The notes under the pieces: generated by a model
The model's input: the letters and a program-made list of their open reading frames with translations, nothing else
The model's database searches: none
Told to the model about the DNA's origin: nothing
Translations under genes and position numbers: made by a program
In this document: piece after piece, positions 1-8,465 of the stretch
How positions within the stretch are numbered: the first letter of the stretch is position 1
How the letters are laid out: each line of letters begins with the position of its first letter
Assembly (NCBI GenBank): GCA_038246545.1
Contig: JBBRVW010000001.1
Coordinates: 173,112 to 237,111 of the forward strand
From: JBBRVW01 sp038246545
GTDB lineage: Bacteria > Actinomycetota > Actinomycetes > JACCUZ01
Reading direction: 5' to 3'
Length of the DNA stretch: 64,000 nucleotides

Positions 1-56
1 CCGAGCACGGCGGCGAGCTCCCCGTCGCGTCCGACGAAGGCCTGGCGGCGGGACAT
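1..56 (-). CDS. partial LuxR/STAND-type ATPase regulator (N-terminal codons only)
   Basis: Read on the minus strand, an ATG at 56-54 opens 18 codons that run off the window edge (MSRRQAFVGRDGELAAVL). The FVGRDGELAAVL segment resembles the stretch just before the Walker A loop in large AAA/STAND ATPase regulators with a C-terminal LuxR HTH, which are common in actinobacteria and often begin this way. No catalytic motif lies inside the window, so the family is inferred from the N-terminus alone. It would transcribe leftwards, away from the lipoprotein gene at 440. Confidence 0.4.
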   Translation of the reverse strand, partial: MSRRQAFVGRDGELAAVL

Positions 57-439
57 CTGCCCACGGTCCCGGCCCCAGGCCGATCACGTCAATGCGGTGG
101 GCCGGGCCGGTCTGAGGTAGCTCAGGCTGCGATCTGAGGTGGTACGCCCCATGCGCCCGACCTGCCCGGTGCACTTCAGTGGTCGACGGGTCACCGGGGC
201 GGGGTGCTCGAGGGCGGGGGGAGCGAAGGAGCGGGGGTGCTCGAGGGCACGGGGGCCGGGAGCACGGGGAGCACGGAGGACCGGGGACCGGGATCGCGGG
301 GCACGGGAGTCACGGGGACCCGGTCCCGGGTTCTCCGGGTGCTCGTATCTCGACGCCAGCCAGGGGGAAGGCGGCGGAGGGCCGCGAGGACGAGCGGCCG
401 CGGCGGGAACCTCCGCCGCGGCCGCTGCGTCGAAGCGCC
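57..439. other. 383-bp intergenic region with G-rich low-complexity repeats
   Basis: No convincing gene is seen. From about 196 to 330 the plus strand is strongly G-rich, with many runs of 3-6 G and short direct repeats. One unit, G4-5 followed by TGCTCGAGGGC, occurs at 201-215 and again near 234-248, and GGAGCACGG-like units recur at 259-277. Open frames across it are compositionally simple and lack homology to anything I recognise. The G-runs could form quadruplexes upstream of the lipoprotein gene; this is inference only. Confidence 0.5.
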
Positions 440-1192
440 ATGACGCGGCCGCTCCTGCTCGCCCCCCTGCTGGCTGCGGCGCTCGCCCTGCCGCTCGGCG
501 GCTGCGGGGACGCGGCGCCGACCACCACCGTCGTCTCGGCCGGTGTCGACGCCCCGGCCCCGTGCCCGCCGGCGGACTCCGAGGGCACCGCGGTGATCGA
601 CTGGGTCGACTTCGTCCGGGTCCACGGCCGCGTGTACAGCCGCGCCGTCGCGACGCCCGGCTCGACCGTCGATGCCGCCGACGTCGCGGCGGTCGACTCC
701 CACGTCGTGTGCCGGATCGCCGACGTCGTCGGCGACCCCGGCTACCGGGCGCGGGACGGCGATGCCTCGTTCCTCCCCGCCGGCACCGAGCTGCACCGGT
801 TCGGCTCTGCCGACCCGCGCCTGCGGCTCACCGCGAACGTCGACGGCGAGTGGCTGGTGTACGAGGTGTCCGAGGTCGACGGCGCCCGCAGCGGCGCCGA
901 CCTGCTCGACCTCGGAGCCGGCGTCGCCTCGATCGACCTGCTCGACGCCGAGACCGGCACGACGGTGCTCGCGACGGTCGACGACCCGGCGGAGCTACGC
1001 CGGGTCGTCGACGCCGTGCTCGCCGCGCCGGTCCAGGCGTCGCCGAGCGACGAGCTCGAGGCGCCGGACTTCCTCGCCTTCCACCTCACCGACGGCACAT
1101 CCGTCCGCCGGCCGTGGTTCCGGGCCTCCGGCGTTCTCGGGAGGCAGGTGCAGGCGCCACCCGAGCTGGCCGCTTCCTTCGCGTCGCACTGA
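440..1192 (+). CDS. putative lipoprotein of unknown function
   Basis: 250 aa from an ATG at 440. The frame stays open upstream, but that part is low-complexity and the ATG sits directly before a clear export signal: MTRP, a hydrophobic stretch of Leu/Ala, then LPLGGC with the likely lipidated Cys at about residue 22. This predicts a lipoprotein anchored on the outer face of the membrane. The mature part (about residues 23-250) is acidic and probably beta-rich, with two Cys (near residues 42 and 91) but no recognised domain. It is monocistronic as far as can be seen and ends about 95 bp before fumC. Function unknown. Confidence 0.7.
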   Translation: MTRPLLLAPLLAAALALPLGGCGDAAPTTTVVSAGVDAPAPCPPADSEGTAVIDWVDFVRVHGRVYSRAVATPGSTVDAADVAAVDSHVVCRIADVVGDPGYRARDGDASFLPAGTELHRFGSADPRLRLTANVDGEWLVYEVSEVDGARSGADLLDLGAGVASIDLLDAETGTTVLATVDDPAELRRVVDAVLAAPVQASPSDELEAPDFLAFHLTDGTSVRRPWFRASGVLGRQVQAPPELAASFASH

Positions 1193-1274
1193 CGGCCGCT
1201 GGGGCGCGTCGGTCCTCCCCACTGCGCGCGGCCCCCTGGCCCCGAGCGGCGCGGTACGAGAGCGGCCCGTGGGA

Positions 1275-1280
1275 TAGGAC
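1275..1280 (+). promoter_or_regulatory. -10 hexamer of fumC, leaderless type
   Basis: TAGGAC lies exactly 6 nt before the fumC ATG and no Shine-Dalgarno sequence is present. This spacing would put transcription initiation at or next to the start codon. The same layout recurs at many genes in the window. No convincing -35 element is visible. Confidence 0.45.
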
Positions 1281-1286
1281 TAGGAC

Positions 1287-2675
1287 ATGAGCGACGACTT
1301 CCGGACCGAGCACGACTCGATGGGCGACGTGCAGGTGCCGCGTGACGCCCTGTGGCGCGCGCAGACCCAGCGCGCCGTCGAGAACTTCCCCCTCTCCGGT
1401 ACGCCGATCGAGCGCGCCCTGATCGGCGCGCTTGCGTCCATCAAGGGCTGCGCGGCGGTGGTCAACGCACAGCTGGGCGTGCTGGACGACGACGTGGCGA
1501 CGGCCGTCCACGACGCCGCCGCTGAGGTTGCGCGCGGCGACCACGACGCGCACTTCCCCATCGACGTGTTCCAGACCGGGTCCGGGACGTCGAGCAACAT
1601 GAACGCCAACGAGGTGATCGCGACACTCGCCACCCGCCGCCTCGGCCGTGACGTGCACCCGAACGACGCCGTCAACGCGTCGCAGTCGTCCAACGACGTG
1701 TTCCCGTCGGCGATCCACATCGCGGCGACACGCGCCGTGGTCCGGGACCTGGTGCCTGCCCTCACCCACCTTCAGGAGTCGTTGTCCCGCAAGGCGTCCG
1801 AGCTCGCGGAGGTCGTGAAGAGCGGCCGCACCCACCTCATGGACGCAACCCCGGTGACACTGGGGCAGGAGCTCGGCGGCTACGCCGCGCAGGTGGCGTT
1901 CGGCGTGGAGCGGCTCGAGGCGGCGCTCCCCCGGGTCGGCGAGCTGCCGCTCGGCGGCACCGCGGTGGGCACCGGCATCAACATGCCGCCCGGGTTCGCC
2001 GACGCGGTCGTGCGCCGACTGGCCGCCGACATGCGGCTGCCGCTCACCGAGGCGCGCAACCACTTCGAGGCGCAGGGGGCGCGGGACGCGCTGGTCGAGC
2101 TCTCCGGCGTCCTGCGGACGATCGCGGTGTCGCTCACGAAGATCTGCAACGACCTGCGCTGGATGTCGTCCGGCCCTCGCACCGGGCTGGCCGAGATCCA
2201 CCTGCCCGACCTCCAGCCGGGTTCGTCGATCATGCCGGGCAAGGTGAACCCGGTCGTGCCCGAGGCGACGCTGATGGTGTGCGCGCAGGTCATCGGCAAC
2301 GACGCGGCCGTCGCCTTCGCAGGTGCCTCCGGCAGCTTCGAGCTGAACGTGATGATGCCGGTGATGGCGCGCAACGTCCTCGAGTCGCTACGCCTGCTGA
2401 CCAACGCGTCGCGCCTCCTGGCCGACCGCTGCGTCGACGGCATCACCGCCGACGTCGACCGGTGCCGCGAGTACGCCGAGTCTTCACCGTCGGTGGTCAC
2501 GCCGCTCAACCGCTACCTCGGCTACGAGGCGGCGGCGCGGATCGCGAAGCAGTCGCTTGCCGAGCGGAAGACGATCCGCGACGTCGTTGTCGAGCAGGGC
2601 TACGTGGAGCGCGGCGAGATCACCGAGCAGCAGCTCGACGAGGCCCTCGACGTGCTGCGCATGACACGACCCTGA
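1287..2675 (+). CDS. fumC: class II fumarate hydratase
   Basis: 462 aa, the usual length of class II fumarases. It interconverts fumarate and L-malate in the cytosol (TCA cycle) and forms a homotetramer. The fumarase/aspartase superfamily signatures are all present: GSGTSSNMNANEV near residue 96, GRTHLMDATPVT near 180, and the mobile catalytic-serine loop GSSIMPGKVNP near 313. The N-terminus (EHDSMGDVQVP, then LWRAQTQRAVENFP) is typical of FumC rather than aspartase. The gene stands alone, with a likely leaderless start. A strong hairpin follows and separates it from the convergent SLT gene. phoH and the uppS/trhA pair lie nearby, as also seen around fum in mycobacteria, which supports vertical inheritance. 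Confidence 0.96.
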   Translation: MSDDFRTEHDSMGDVQVPRDALWRAQTQRAVENFPLSGTPIERALIGALASIKGCAAVVNAQLGVLDDDVATAVHDAAAEVARGDHDAHFPIDVFQTGSGTSSNMNANEVIATLATRRLGRDVHPNDAVNASQSSNDVFPSAIHIAATRAVVRDLVPALTHLQESLSRKASELAEVVKSGRTHLMDATPVTLGQELGGYAAQVAFGVERLEAALPRVGELPLGGTAVGTGINMPPGFADAVVRRLAADMRLPLTEARNHFEAQGARDALVELSGVLRTIAVSLTKICNDLRWMSSGPRTGLAEIHLPDLQPGSSIMPGKVNPVVPEATLMVCAQVIGNDAAVAFAGASGSFELNVMMPVMARNVLESLRLLTNASRLLADRCVDGITADVDRCREYAESSPSVVTPLNRYLGYEAAARIAKQSLAERKTIRDVVVEQGYVERGEITEQQLDEALDVLRMTRP

Positions 2676-2706
2676 CGCCAGCGCCCGTCGCCGCCGCTCG
2701 CTTTCC

Positions 2707-2759
2707 ATGATCCACAGTGGATCGGTGGGAGAAAGTCCAACGGATCCACTGTGGATCAC
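2707..2759. terminator. inverted repeat between convergent fumC and SLT genes, possible bidirectional terminator
   Basis: Arms TGATCCACAGTGGATC (2707-2722) and its exact reverse complement (2744-2759) are separated by 21 bases. Pairing continues inward imperfectly to about 23 bp with a short loop. Each arm is itself a 15-bp palindrome, GATCCAC-A-GTGGATC. It lies between two converging genes, where a bidirectional terminator is expected, but no T-run follows on either strand. Confidence 0.6.
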
Positions 2760-2805
2760 AGCCGGGTGGTCGCGCAGCCGCAGGGGCCGCGGGAGGTACG
2801 GGAGC

Positions 2806-3441
2806 TCAGTACCAGCCCTTCGACTGCCATGCCGACCACGCGCCGCACGGAGTCGAGTAGCTCTGCCGGATGTAGGCGAGGCCCCACGAGATCTGGGTCG
2901 CCGTGTTGGTCTGCCAGTCGCTGCCCGCGGTGCTCATCTTCGAGCCGGGCAGCGCCTGCGCGATGCCGTACGCGCCGGACGACGGGTTCTCGGCGCGGGG
3001 GTCCCAGCTCGACTCGTGCTCCCAGAGAGTGTCCAGGCAGGAGAACTCGCCGGCTCCCCAGCCGTAGCGCTCGGCCATCATCGACCGCGCGATGCTCCGC
3101 GGGTCGCCGAAGGATACGGTGCGCGACGCCGACCGCGACGCGGCGGCTCGCTGCTGGCGCACCTCACGGGCCGCCTTGACGGCCCGCGCGCGGCGGCGCT
3201 CGACCTTCGCCAGGGCATGGCCGGCGGCCGGCGGACCGCCGCGGGTGACGGCCGCACCGTCGGGCAGGTCACCGATCCGGGTGACGGCCGGCTCGAGCAC
3301 GCGGGTCTCCCCCTCGGCAGCCCAGGCGTTGGCCCCGAGCACCACAGCGCTGGAGGCTGCAGCGACGACGAGGGCGGCAACGGTGTGCCGGACACGGGTC
3401 GGGCGGCGGTGCTTGGGCAACTCGGCATCCTTCCGGCGCAT
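2806..3441 (-). CDS. secreted transglycosylase-like (SLT/aggregation-promoting-factor C-terminal) protein
   Basis: 211 aa from the ATG at 3441, which has GAGGTG a few bases upstream; a GTG at 3450 would add three residues. A short basic N-terminus (KHRRPTRVRH) is followed by a hydrophobic export segment ending at ANAWA, near residues 16-40. An Arg/Ala-rich linker follows, then a C-terminal goose-lysozyme-like domain from about residue 125. Its motifs are WEHESSWDP (candidate catalytic Glu), GAYGIAQALPGSKM and GLAYIRQSYSTPCGAW. Such proteins remodel peptidoglycan outside the membrane. The two Cys in this domain could form a disulfide. The 283-bp upstream region was searched for a c-di-AMP riboswitch, known before related genes, but no convincing match was seen. 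Confidence 0.88.
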   Translation of the reverse strand: MRRKDAELPKHRRPTRVRHTVAALVVAAASSAVVLGANAWAAEGETRVLEPAVTRIGDLPDGAAVTRGGPPAAGHALAKVERRRARAVKAAREVRQQRAAASRSASRTVSFGDPRSIARSMMAERYGWGAGEFSCLDTLWEHESSWDPRAENPSSGAYGIAQALPGSKMSTAGSDWQTNTATQISWGLAYIRQSYSTPCGAWSAWQSKGWY

Positions 3442-3724
3442 GCCTGCCACCTCATGCGCGGCAGACGTGACGTCCCCGGCTCACCGGCCCCTGTGGATCG
3501 TCTCGGTGGCTCGGCCGGCACTACTCAGCGTGACTGTTGCGACACGCCGACCGGCGGGGTGCTACCGGTTGACCATGCAGGAAAGCCCCGCAGGATGGCG
3601 AATTCTCGGGACGTGGGCTCCGTCACACCTACCGGTGCACGCGCAACCATCCGAGACATCGGTCACACTCGGTGACTACGGGTCAGGACGGGGCGACTCG
3701 TCGTGCTCGCGGCGGACGCCGGGT

Positions 3725-5282
3725 TCAGTGCAGGCCGAGGCGGGCCAGCGGCTCGACCAGCTCGCGCTCCTCGTAGGACAGGTGCGACAGCAACCCGTCG
3801 GTCAGCAGGTCGACGGCGGCCCGCAGCCCGGCCAGCCCGCCGACCGGTTCGGACACCAGCCCGACCAGTGCCCGGTCCACGCGCTCGAGCAGGTCGTGGA
3901 TCACGAGGTGCTCGTCCTGCAGCCGGTCGACCACCGGCGCCAGCCGCGGGTCCGCGGACCGCAGGTGCGGCAGCATGCTCTGGTCCTCGATGGTGTGGTG
4001 CGTGGCGACGATCCGGCAGTACGACGCGCAGTAGGCGCCGAGGGTCCAGTCGTTCTGCCGCAGGGTCATCTCCGCGATGTGCGACCGCGCGCTGCCCGCG
4101 TCGAGGGCGCCGGCGGCGACCTGCTCGATCAACCCCCGCAGCTGCACCTGCTCCGCACGCAACCCGTCGTGCACGTCGACGAGGTGCTGGCCGACCGCGC
4201 GGTCGTGAGCGAGGTACTCGCGGGCCGGCTCGGGCGTGGGCCCGGTGGGCCGGGTCGACTCGTCCCACACCGGCTCGCCGCTCAGCCGCCTGCCGTCGTC
4301 CGGTGTCGGCTCGACGCCGAGCGTCGCGGGCACCGCCGAGGCGGCAGCCGGCCCCGAGAGAGACGACGCCCGGCAGCCCCAGGTCGGGTCCTGCCCCTGA
4401 CGATCGCTCGAGGTCGACGGCGTCGCGGACCGCCGGGGCCACCTCGCCGGCGTACCGGCGGATGGTGTCGGGGTCATCCGTCGCGAGGATGAACGCGCTG
4501 ATGCCGTCGCCGAGCGCCAGCTCGACCAGCTGCTCGACCCACTCCTCCGGCGGCCCGTCGAGGAAACCGCTGCCGCTGCTCGTGAACTGCCCGTTGATGT
4601 TGTAGAGACGTCGCACGGCCCGCGGATCGCGCCCCGCCTCCTCAGCCGCCGCGTCGATCGCGGCGTTCATCGCGGGCAGCTGGTCCGGTGCGGCGTAGCT
4701 GCTGCTCGGCAGCCAGCCGTCGGCGACCCGACCGGTCAGCGCGAGCATCCGCTTCTTGTACGCGCCGACCCAGATGCCGACGTCGGGGGCCGGTGCCGGC
4801 CCCGGGTGCATGCCCTGCACCCGGTGATGGCTGCCGTCGACCCGCACCGCGGGGCCACCCTCCGACCACACCGCGCGGACGACGTCGATCCCCTCCGCCA
4901 GCGCGTCGACCGCGTCGCCCGGCGAGAGCCGCGTCCCGCCCATCGCGGCGATCGCGTCCCAGAACGCACCCGCGCCGAGCCCGAGCTCGACCCGGCCACG
5001 ACTGACCAGGTCGAGGGTGGCGACACTGCGGGCCAGCACCGCCGGCGGCCGCAGCGGCAGGTTGGCGACGTTCGGCGCGATGCGGACCCGCGTGGTGCGC
5101 GCCGCAATGACCGAGAGCATCGTCCAGGTGTCGACGAACCGGGCCTGGTACGGGTGGTCCTGCAGCGTCACGAGATCGAGCCCGACCTGCTCGGTGAGGC
5201 CGGCGAGCGCGAGCACCCGCTCGACATCGGCCGCGACCGGCGTGAGGAAGGTGCCGAAGAGCAGGTCGTGCCCGTAGCCCAT
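3725..5282 (-). pseudogene. LLM-class flavin/F420 oxidoreductase fused to a hemerythrin HHE domain, interrupted by one frameshift
   Basis: The N-terminal part starts at ATG 5282 with GGGGAGG upstream (another ATG is at 5294). It encodes a luciferase-like monooxygenase domain: NVANLPLRPP, a GLGAGAFWDAIAAMGG segment and GFLDGPPEEWVE, ending near VAPAVRDAVDLER. From about 4400 leftward the coding signal moves to another frame, open from 4477 to the stop at 3725. That frame encodes a linker (EPTPDDGRRLSGEPVWDEST) and an HHE cation-binding domain with HLVDVHD, THHTIEDQSMLPHL, EHLVIHDLL and HLSYEERELVEPL. I recall fused proteins of this design, about 540 aa long, in other actinobacteria, which argues for one gene with a 1-nt shift around 4320-4400. 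The LLM frame itself stays open to 3663 but then encodes only shadow sequence. The shift may be real or a sequence error. Confidence 0.75.
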
Positions 5283-5336
5283 CACACGTCTCATCCTCCC
5301 CGACGGGTGATCACTCCCGCCGCCGGGGAGGACGGG

Positions 5337-6653
5337 TCAGGCGGGCAGGTCTTCCAGCAGATCGGTGACCAGCGCGGCGATGGGAGACCGCTCCGAGCGG
5401 GTCAGCGTCACGTGGGCAAAGAGCGGGTGCCCCTTGAGCGCCTCGATGACCGCCGCGACACCGTCGTGCCGGCCGACCCGCAGGTTGTCGCGCTGCGCGA
5501 CGTCGTGGGTGAGCACGACCCGCGAGCCCTGACCGATCCGCGACAGGACTGTGAGCAGGACGTTGCGCTCCAACGACTGCGCCTCGTCGACGATGACGAA
5601 CGCGTCGTGCAGCGAGCGGCCGCGGATGTGGGTGAGCGGCAGGACCTCGAGCATCCCGCGGTCCATGATCTCGTCGACGACGTCGCCGGTGACGAGGGCG
5701 CCGAGGGTGTCGAAGACCGCCTGCGCCCAGGGGTTCATCTTCTCCGACTCGCTGCCCGGGAGGTAGCCGAGGTCCTGGCCGCCCACGGCGTACAGCGGGC
5801 GGAACACGACGACCTTGCGGTGCTGCCTCTTCTCCATCACGGCCTCGAGCCCGGCGCACAGCGCGAGGGCCGACTTGCCGGTGCCCGCCCGGCCGCCGAG
5901 CGAGACGATGCCGATGTCGGGGTCCATGAGGATGTCCAGCGCCACCCGCTGCTCGGCACTGCGGCCGTGCAGACCGAACGCGTCGCGGTCACCGCGCACC
6001 AGCCGGACCTGCTTCTCCGGCGTCACGCGGCCGAGGGCGCTGCCCCGGTCGGACACCATGACCAGACCGGTGTGGCAGGGCAGCTCGCGCGCCTCCGCGA
6101 GGTCGACCCGCTCGGCCTCGAAGAGCGTGTCGAGGACCTCGCTCCCGACCGCCACCTCGGCCATGCCGGTGAAGCCCGACTCGACCACGGCCGTCCCGCG
6201 GTACTCCTCGGCGTGCAGGCCGGCGGCGCTCGCCTTGACCCGCATGGGCAGGTCCTTGCTCACCAGGGTGACGGCGTGGCCCTCGGTCTCGAGGTTGCGC
6301 GCGACCGCGAGGATCGTCGTGTCGTTGTCCGTGACCCGCCCCGTCGGGCGGAAGCCTGCGGGCAGCACGGCCGGGTCGGTGTGGTTGAGCTCGACGCGCA
6401 CCGTGCCGCCGACGTCGCCCACCGGGACCGGCTCGTCCAGCCGGCCGTTGCCCACCCGGAGGTCGTCGAGCAGCCGCAGCGCCTGGCGCGCGAAGTACCC
6501 CAGCTCCGGGTGGGCTCGCTTGCCCTCGAGCTCGAGCAGGACCACCACGGGCAGCACCACCTCGTGCTCCTCGAAGCGCCGCAAGGCGTGCGGGTCGGCC
6601 AGCAGGACGCTGGTGTCGAGGACGAAGGTGCGGTGACGCGCGACATCAACCAC
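5337..6653 (-). CDS. phoH: PhoH family protein (PIN RNase + PhoH ATPase)
   Basis: 438 aa from a GTG at 6653 preceded by GGGGAG at good spacing; the frame is open further upstream but that part is not protein-like. The N-terminal PIN domain (about 5-140) carries VLDTSVLLADP and VTDNDTTIL acidic residues for metal-dependent RNA cleavage. The C-terminal PhoH ATPase (about 220-435) has Walker A GRAGTGKS near 254 and Walker B FVIVDEAQS near 354. This is the domain order of mycobacterial PhoH2, an RNA helicase/RNase that can act as the toxin of a toxin-antitoxin pair. No antitoxin-like small gene is visible directly upstream (6654-6889 is non-coding). It acts in the cytosol on RNA. Confidence 0.93.
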   Translation of the reverse strand: MVDVARHRTFVLDTSVLLADPHALRRFEEHEVVLPVVVLLELEGKRAHPELGYFARQALRLLDDLRVGNGRLDEPVPVGDVGGTVRVELNHTDPAVLPAGFRPTGRVTDNDTTILAVARNLETEGHAVTLVSKDLPMRVKASAAGLHAEEYRGTAVVESGFTGMAEVAVGSEVLDTLFEAERVDLAEARELPCHTGLVMVSDRGSALGRVTPEKQVRLVRGDRDAFGLHGRSAEQRVALDILMDPDIGIVSLGGRAGTGKSALALCAGLEAVMEKRQHRKVVVFRPLYAVGGQDLGYLPGSESEKMNPWAQAVFDTLGALVTGDVVDEIMDRGMLEVLPLTHIRGRSLHDAFVIVDEAQSLERNVLLTVLSRIGQGSRVVLTHDVAQRDNLRVGRHDGVAAVIEALKGHPLFAHVTLTRSERSPIAALVTDLLEDLPA

Positions 6654-6889
6654 GTGGTGGCTCCCCAGGTGACGACGACCGGTGCCGGCCCACGGGCCGG
6701 CGACCGGCCCTCTCCACCGCGACTCTGGTGCGCACGCGCATCTGCACGGAGTGAGCCTCCCGGGCGGACGACGCGGATGTCGGCCGCTGCTCTCGGACGG
6801 TACGCCGGAGAACCGGCCACCTTCAGCCGACACGCGGGTCATTCACCCGTTCGTCCCACCGCGCGGCCGAACGGACCACGAGGCGCCGG

Positions 6890-7645
6890 TCAGCCGCCGA
6901 AGCGGCGGTGGCGGGCGGCGTAGGCACGCATCGCCCGCAGGAAATCGACCTTGCGGAAGTCGGGCCAGTAGGCCTCGCAGAAGTAGAACTCCGAGTGCGC
7001 GCTCTGCCAGAGCAGGAAGCCGGACAGCCGCTGCTCCCCCGAGGTTCGGATCACCAGGTCGGGATCGGGCTGGCCCTTGGTGTAGAGGTGCTCGGCAATG
7101 TGCTCGACGTCCAGCACGTTGGCGAGGTCCTCGATGGAGGTGCCCCTCGATGCGTGCTCGTGCAGCAGCGACCGCACCGCGTCGGCGATCTCACGGCGGC
7201 CGCCGTAGCCGACGGCGACGTTGACGTGCACGCCCTGGACGTCGACCGTGCGGGCGGCCGCCTGCTTGAGGGTGCGGGCCGTGTGGTCGGGCAGCAGGTC
7301 CAGCGCACCGACCGGGTTGAGCCGCCAGCGGCCGCTGTCGGCGACCTGGTCGACCAGTCCCTCGATGACGGCCAGCAGCGGCGTGAGTTCGACCGCGGGG
7401 CGCCCCAGGTTGTCGGTGGACAGCAGCCACAGTGTGACGACCTCGACGCCCACCTCGTCGCACCAGCCGAGGACCTCTTCGACCTTGTCGGCCCCGGCCT
7501 TCCAGCCGCCCGACTTCGTCGCGCCGGCAGCCTTCGCCCAGCGCCGGTTGCCGTCGAGGATCACACCCACGTGCCGCGGGATCTGCGTCGGGTCGAGCGA
7601 AGCGGAGATCCGCTTCGCGTAGAAGCCGTACAACAGGTCTCGCAC
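6890..7645 (-). CDS. uppS: isoprenyl (cis-prenyl) transferase
   Basis: 251 aa from GTG 7645. It condenses isopentenyl diphosphate onto allylic diphosphates with cis geometry, making polyprenyl carriers for cell-wall synthesis. VGVILDGNRRWA carries the catalytic Asp at residue 31. The C-terminal substrate loop reads DPDLVIRTSGEQRLSGFLLW, followed by SEFYF. The start is supported by TACCCT 8 nt upstream (leaderless arrangement) and by the family N-terminus YGFYAKRISASLD. Pairing with the divergent trhA gene mirrors Rv1086/Rv1085c of M. tuberculosis, where the enzyme makes Z,E-farnesyl diphosphate. By that synteny this could be the short-chain paralogue rather than the essential undecaprenyl synthase. 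Confidence 0.93.
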   Translation of the reverse strand: MRDLLYGFYAKRISASLDPTQIPRHVGVILDGNRRWAKAAGATKSGGWKAGADKVEEVLGWCDEVGVEVVTLWLLSTDNLGRPAVELTPLLAVIEGLVDQVADSGRWRLNPVGALDLLPDHTARTLKQAAARTVDVQGVHVNVAVGYGGRREIADAVRSLLHEHASRGTSIEDLANVLDVEHIAEHLYTKGQPDPDLVIRTSGEQRLSGFLLWQSAHSEFYFCEAYWPDFRKVDFLRAMRAYAARHRRFGG

Positions 7646-7726
7646 GGTCGCCCAGGGTAGCCCCGGACGCCGGGAAGGCCGCCGACCCGCGCCGGTGATC
7701 ACCCGGACGATCGAATCTACCGGTGG

Positions 7727-7750
7727 GTAACTTACGCCACCGTAGGTTAT
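7727..7750. promoter_or_regulatory. TetR-like palindromic operator overlapping the trhA -10 region
   Basis: GTAACTTACG-CCAC-CGTAGGTTAT is a 24-bp imperfect palindrome (8 of 10 positions match). Its right arm overlaps TATGGT (7748-7753), the -10 hexamer located 6 nt before the trhA ATG. A repressor here would block trhA initiation directly. The divergent uppS promoter is about 75 bp away. No regulator gene is adjacent. Confidence 0.5.
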
Positions 7751-7759
7751 GGTGGCGGG

Positions 7760-8449
7760 ATGACGCACCCGGTCGACGAGGCGCGCGCCGCCGTCGGAGA
7801 CGTCGTGCGCGCCGTGAAGCCGCACCTTCGGGGCTGGCTGCACGCCGGCACGTTCCCCTTCGCCGTCGCCGCCGGCATCGTGCTGGTCACGCTGGCCGAC
7901 GGCACCCGCGAGACGGTCGCCACCGCGGTCTACGCCGTCAGCGCGGCGCTGCTGTTCGGCATCAGCGCGCTCTACCACCGGGGCAACTGGTCCCCGAAGG
8001 CCGAGCGACGGCTCAAGCGCGTCGACCACTCGAACATCTTCCTCATCATCGCCGGCACCTACACGCCCTTCAGCGTCATCCTCCTCGGCAGCGACGGCGG
8101 CACGACCCTGCTCTGGATCGTGTGGCTCGCGGCCCTGGGAGGCATCGCCTTCCGGGTGCTCTGGGTCGGCGCCCCGCGCTGGCTGTACACGCCGGTCTAC
8201 CTCGGCCTGGGCTGGGTCGCGGTCTTCTACCTCGGCGCCCTCCTGCGCACCGGCGGCCCCGCGGTCGTCACGCTGCTCGCCGTCGGCGGCGCGGCGTACA
8301 CGGTGGGCGGCATCGTCTACGCGACCAAGAAGCCGAACCCGTCGCCGCGGTGGTTCGGCTTCCACGAGGTCTTCCACGCACTGACCCTGATCGCGTTCGT
8401 CGCGCACTACGTCGCGATCTCGATCGCGACCTACAGCACGCCCGCCTGA
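7760..8449 (+). CDS. trhA: hemolysin III / PAQR family membrane protein TrhA
   Basis: 229 aa integral membrane protein with about seven hydrophobic segments. PAQR/HlyIII signatures are the LYHRGNW motif after TM2, HSNIFLIIAGTYTPF, and the C-terminal FHEVFHALTLIAFVAHY carrying the paired His thought to bind zinc. In bacteria TrhA proteins influence membrane energy homeostasis and fluidity; haemolysis is not their established native role. Divergent from uppS, with a leaderless-type promoter (TATGGT, 6 nt) overlapped by a palindrome, so expression is probably repressor-controlled. Tail-to-tail with the DUF2277 gene, 16 bp apart. Confidence 0.92.
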   Translation: MTHPVDEARAAVGDVVRAVKPHLRGWLHAGTFPFAVAAGIVLVTLADGTRETVATAVYAVSAALLFGISALYHRGNWSPKAERRLKRVDHSNIFLIIAGTYTPFSVILLGSDGGTTLLWIVWLAALGGIAFRVLWVGAPRWLYTPVYLGLGWVAVFYLGALLRTGGPAVVTLLAVGGAAYTVGGIVYATKKPNPSPRWFGFHEVFHALTLIAFVAHYVAISIATYSTPA

Positions 8450-8465
8450 CCCGACTGCCCAGCGG

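Noticed and set aside
3442..3724. Possible c-di-AMP (ydaO) riboswitch upstream of the secreted SLT protein
   Set aside because: Such riboswitches precede related cell-wall hydrolases in actinobacteria. Reading the leader on the minus strand, I could not find the conserved ydaO core or its pseudoknot partners; only generic GC-rich pairings such as CGGTAG/CTACCG are present.
4806..6923. A 705-codon plus-strand frame opposite the LLM and phoH genes
   Set aside because: Antisense shadow of conserved motifs of PhoH and the LLM domain; no ribosome-binding site or known domain.
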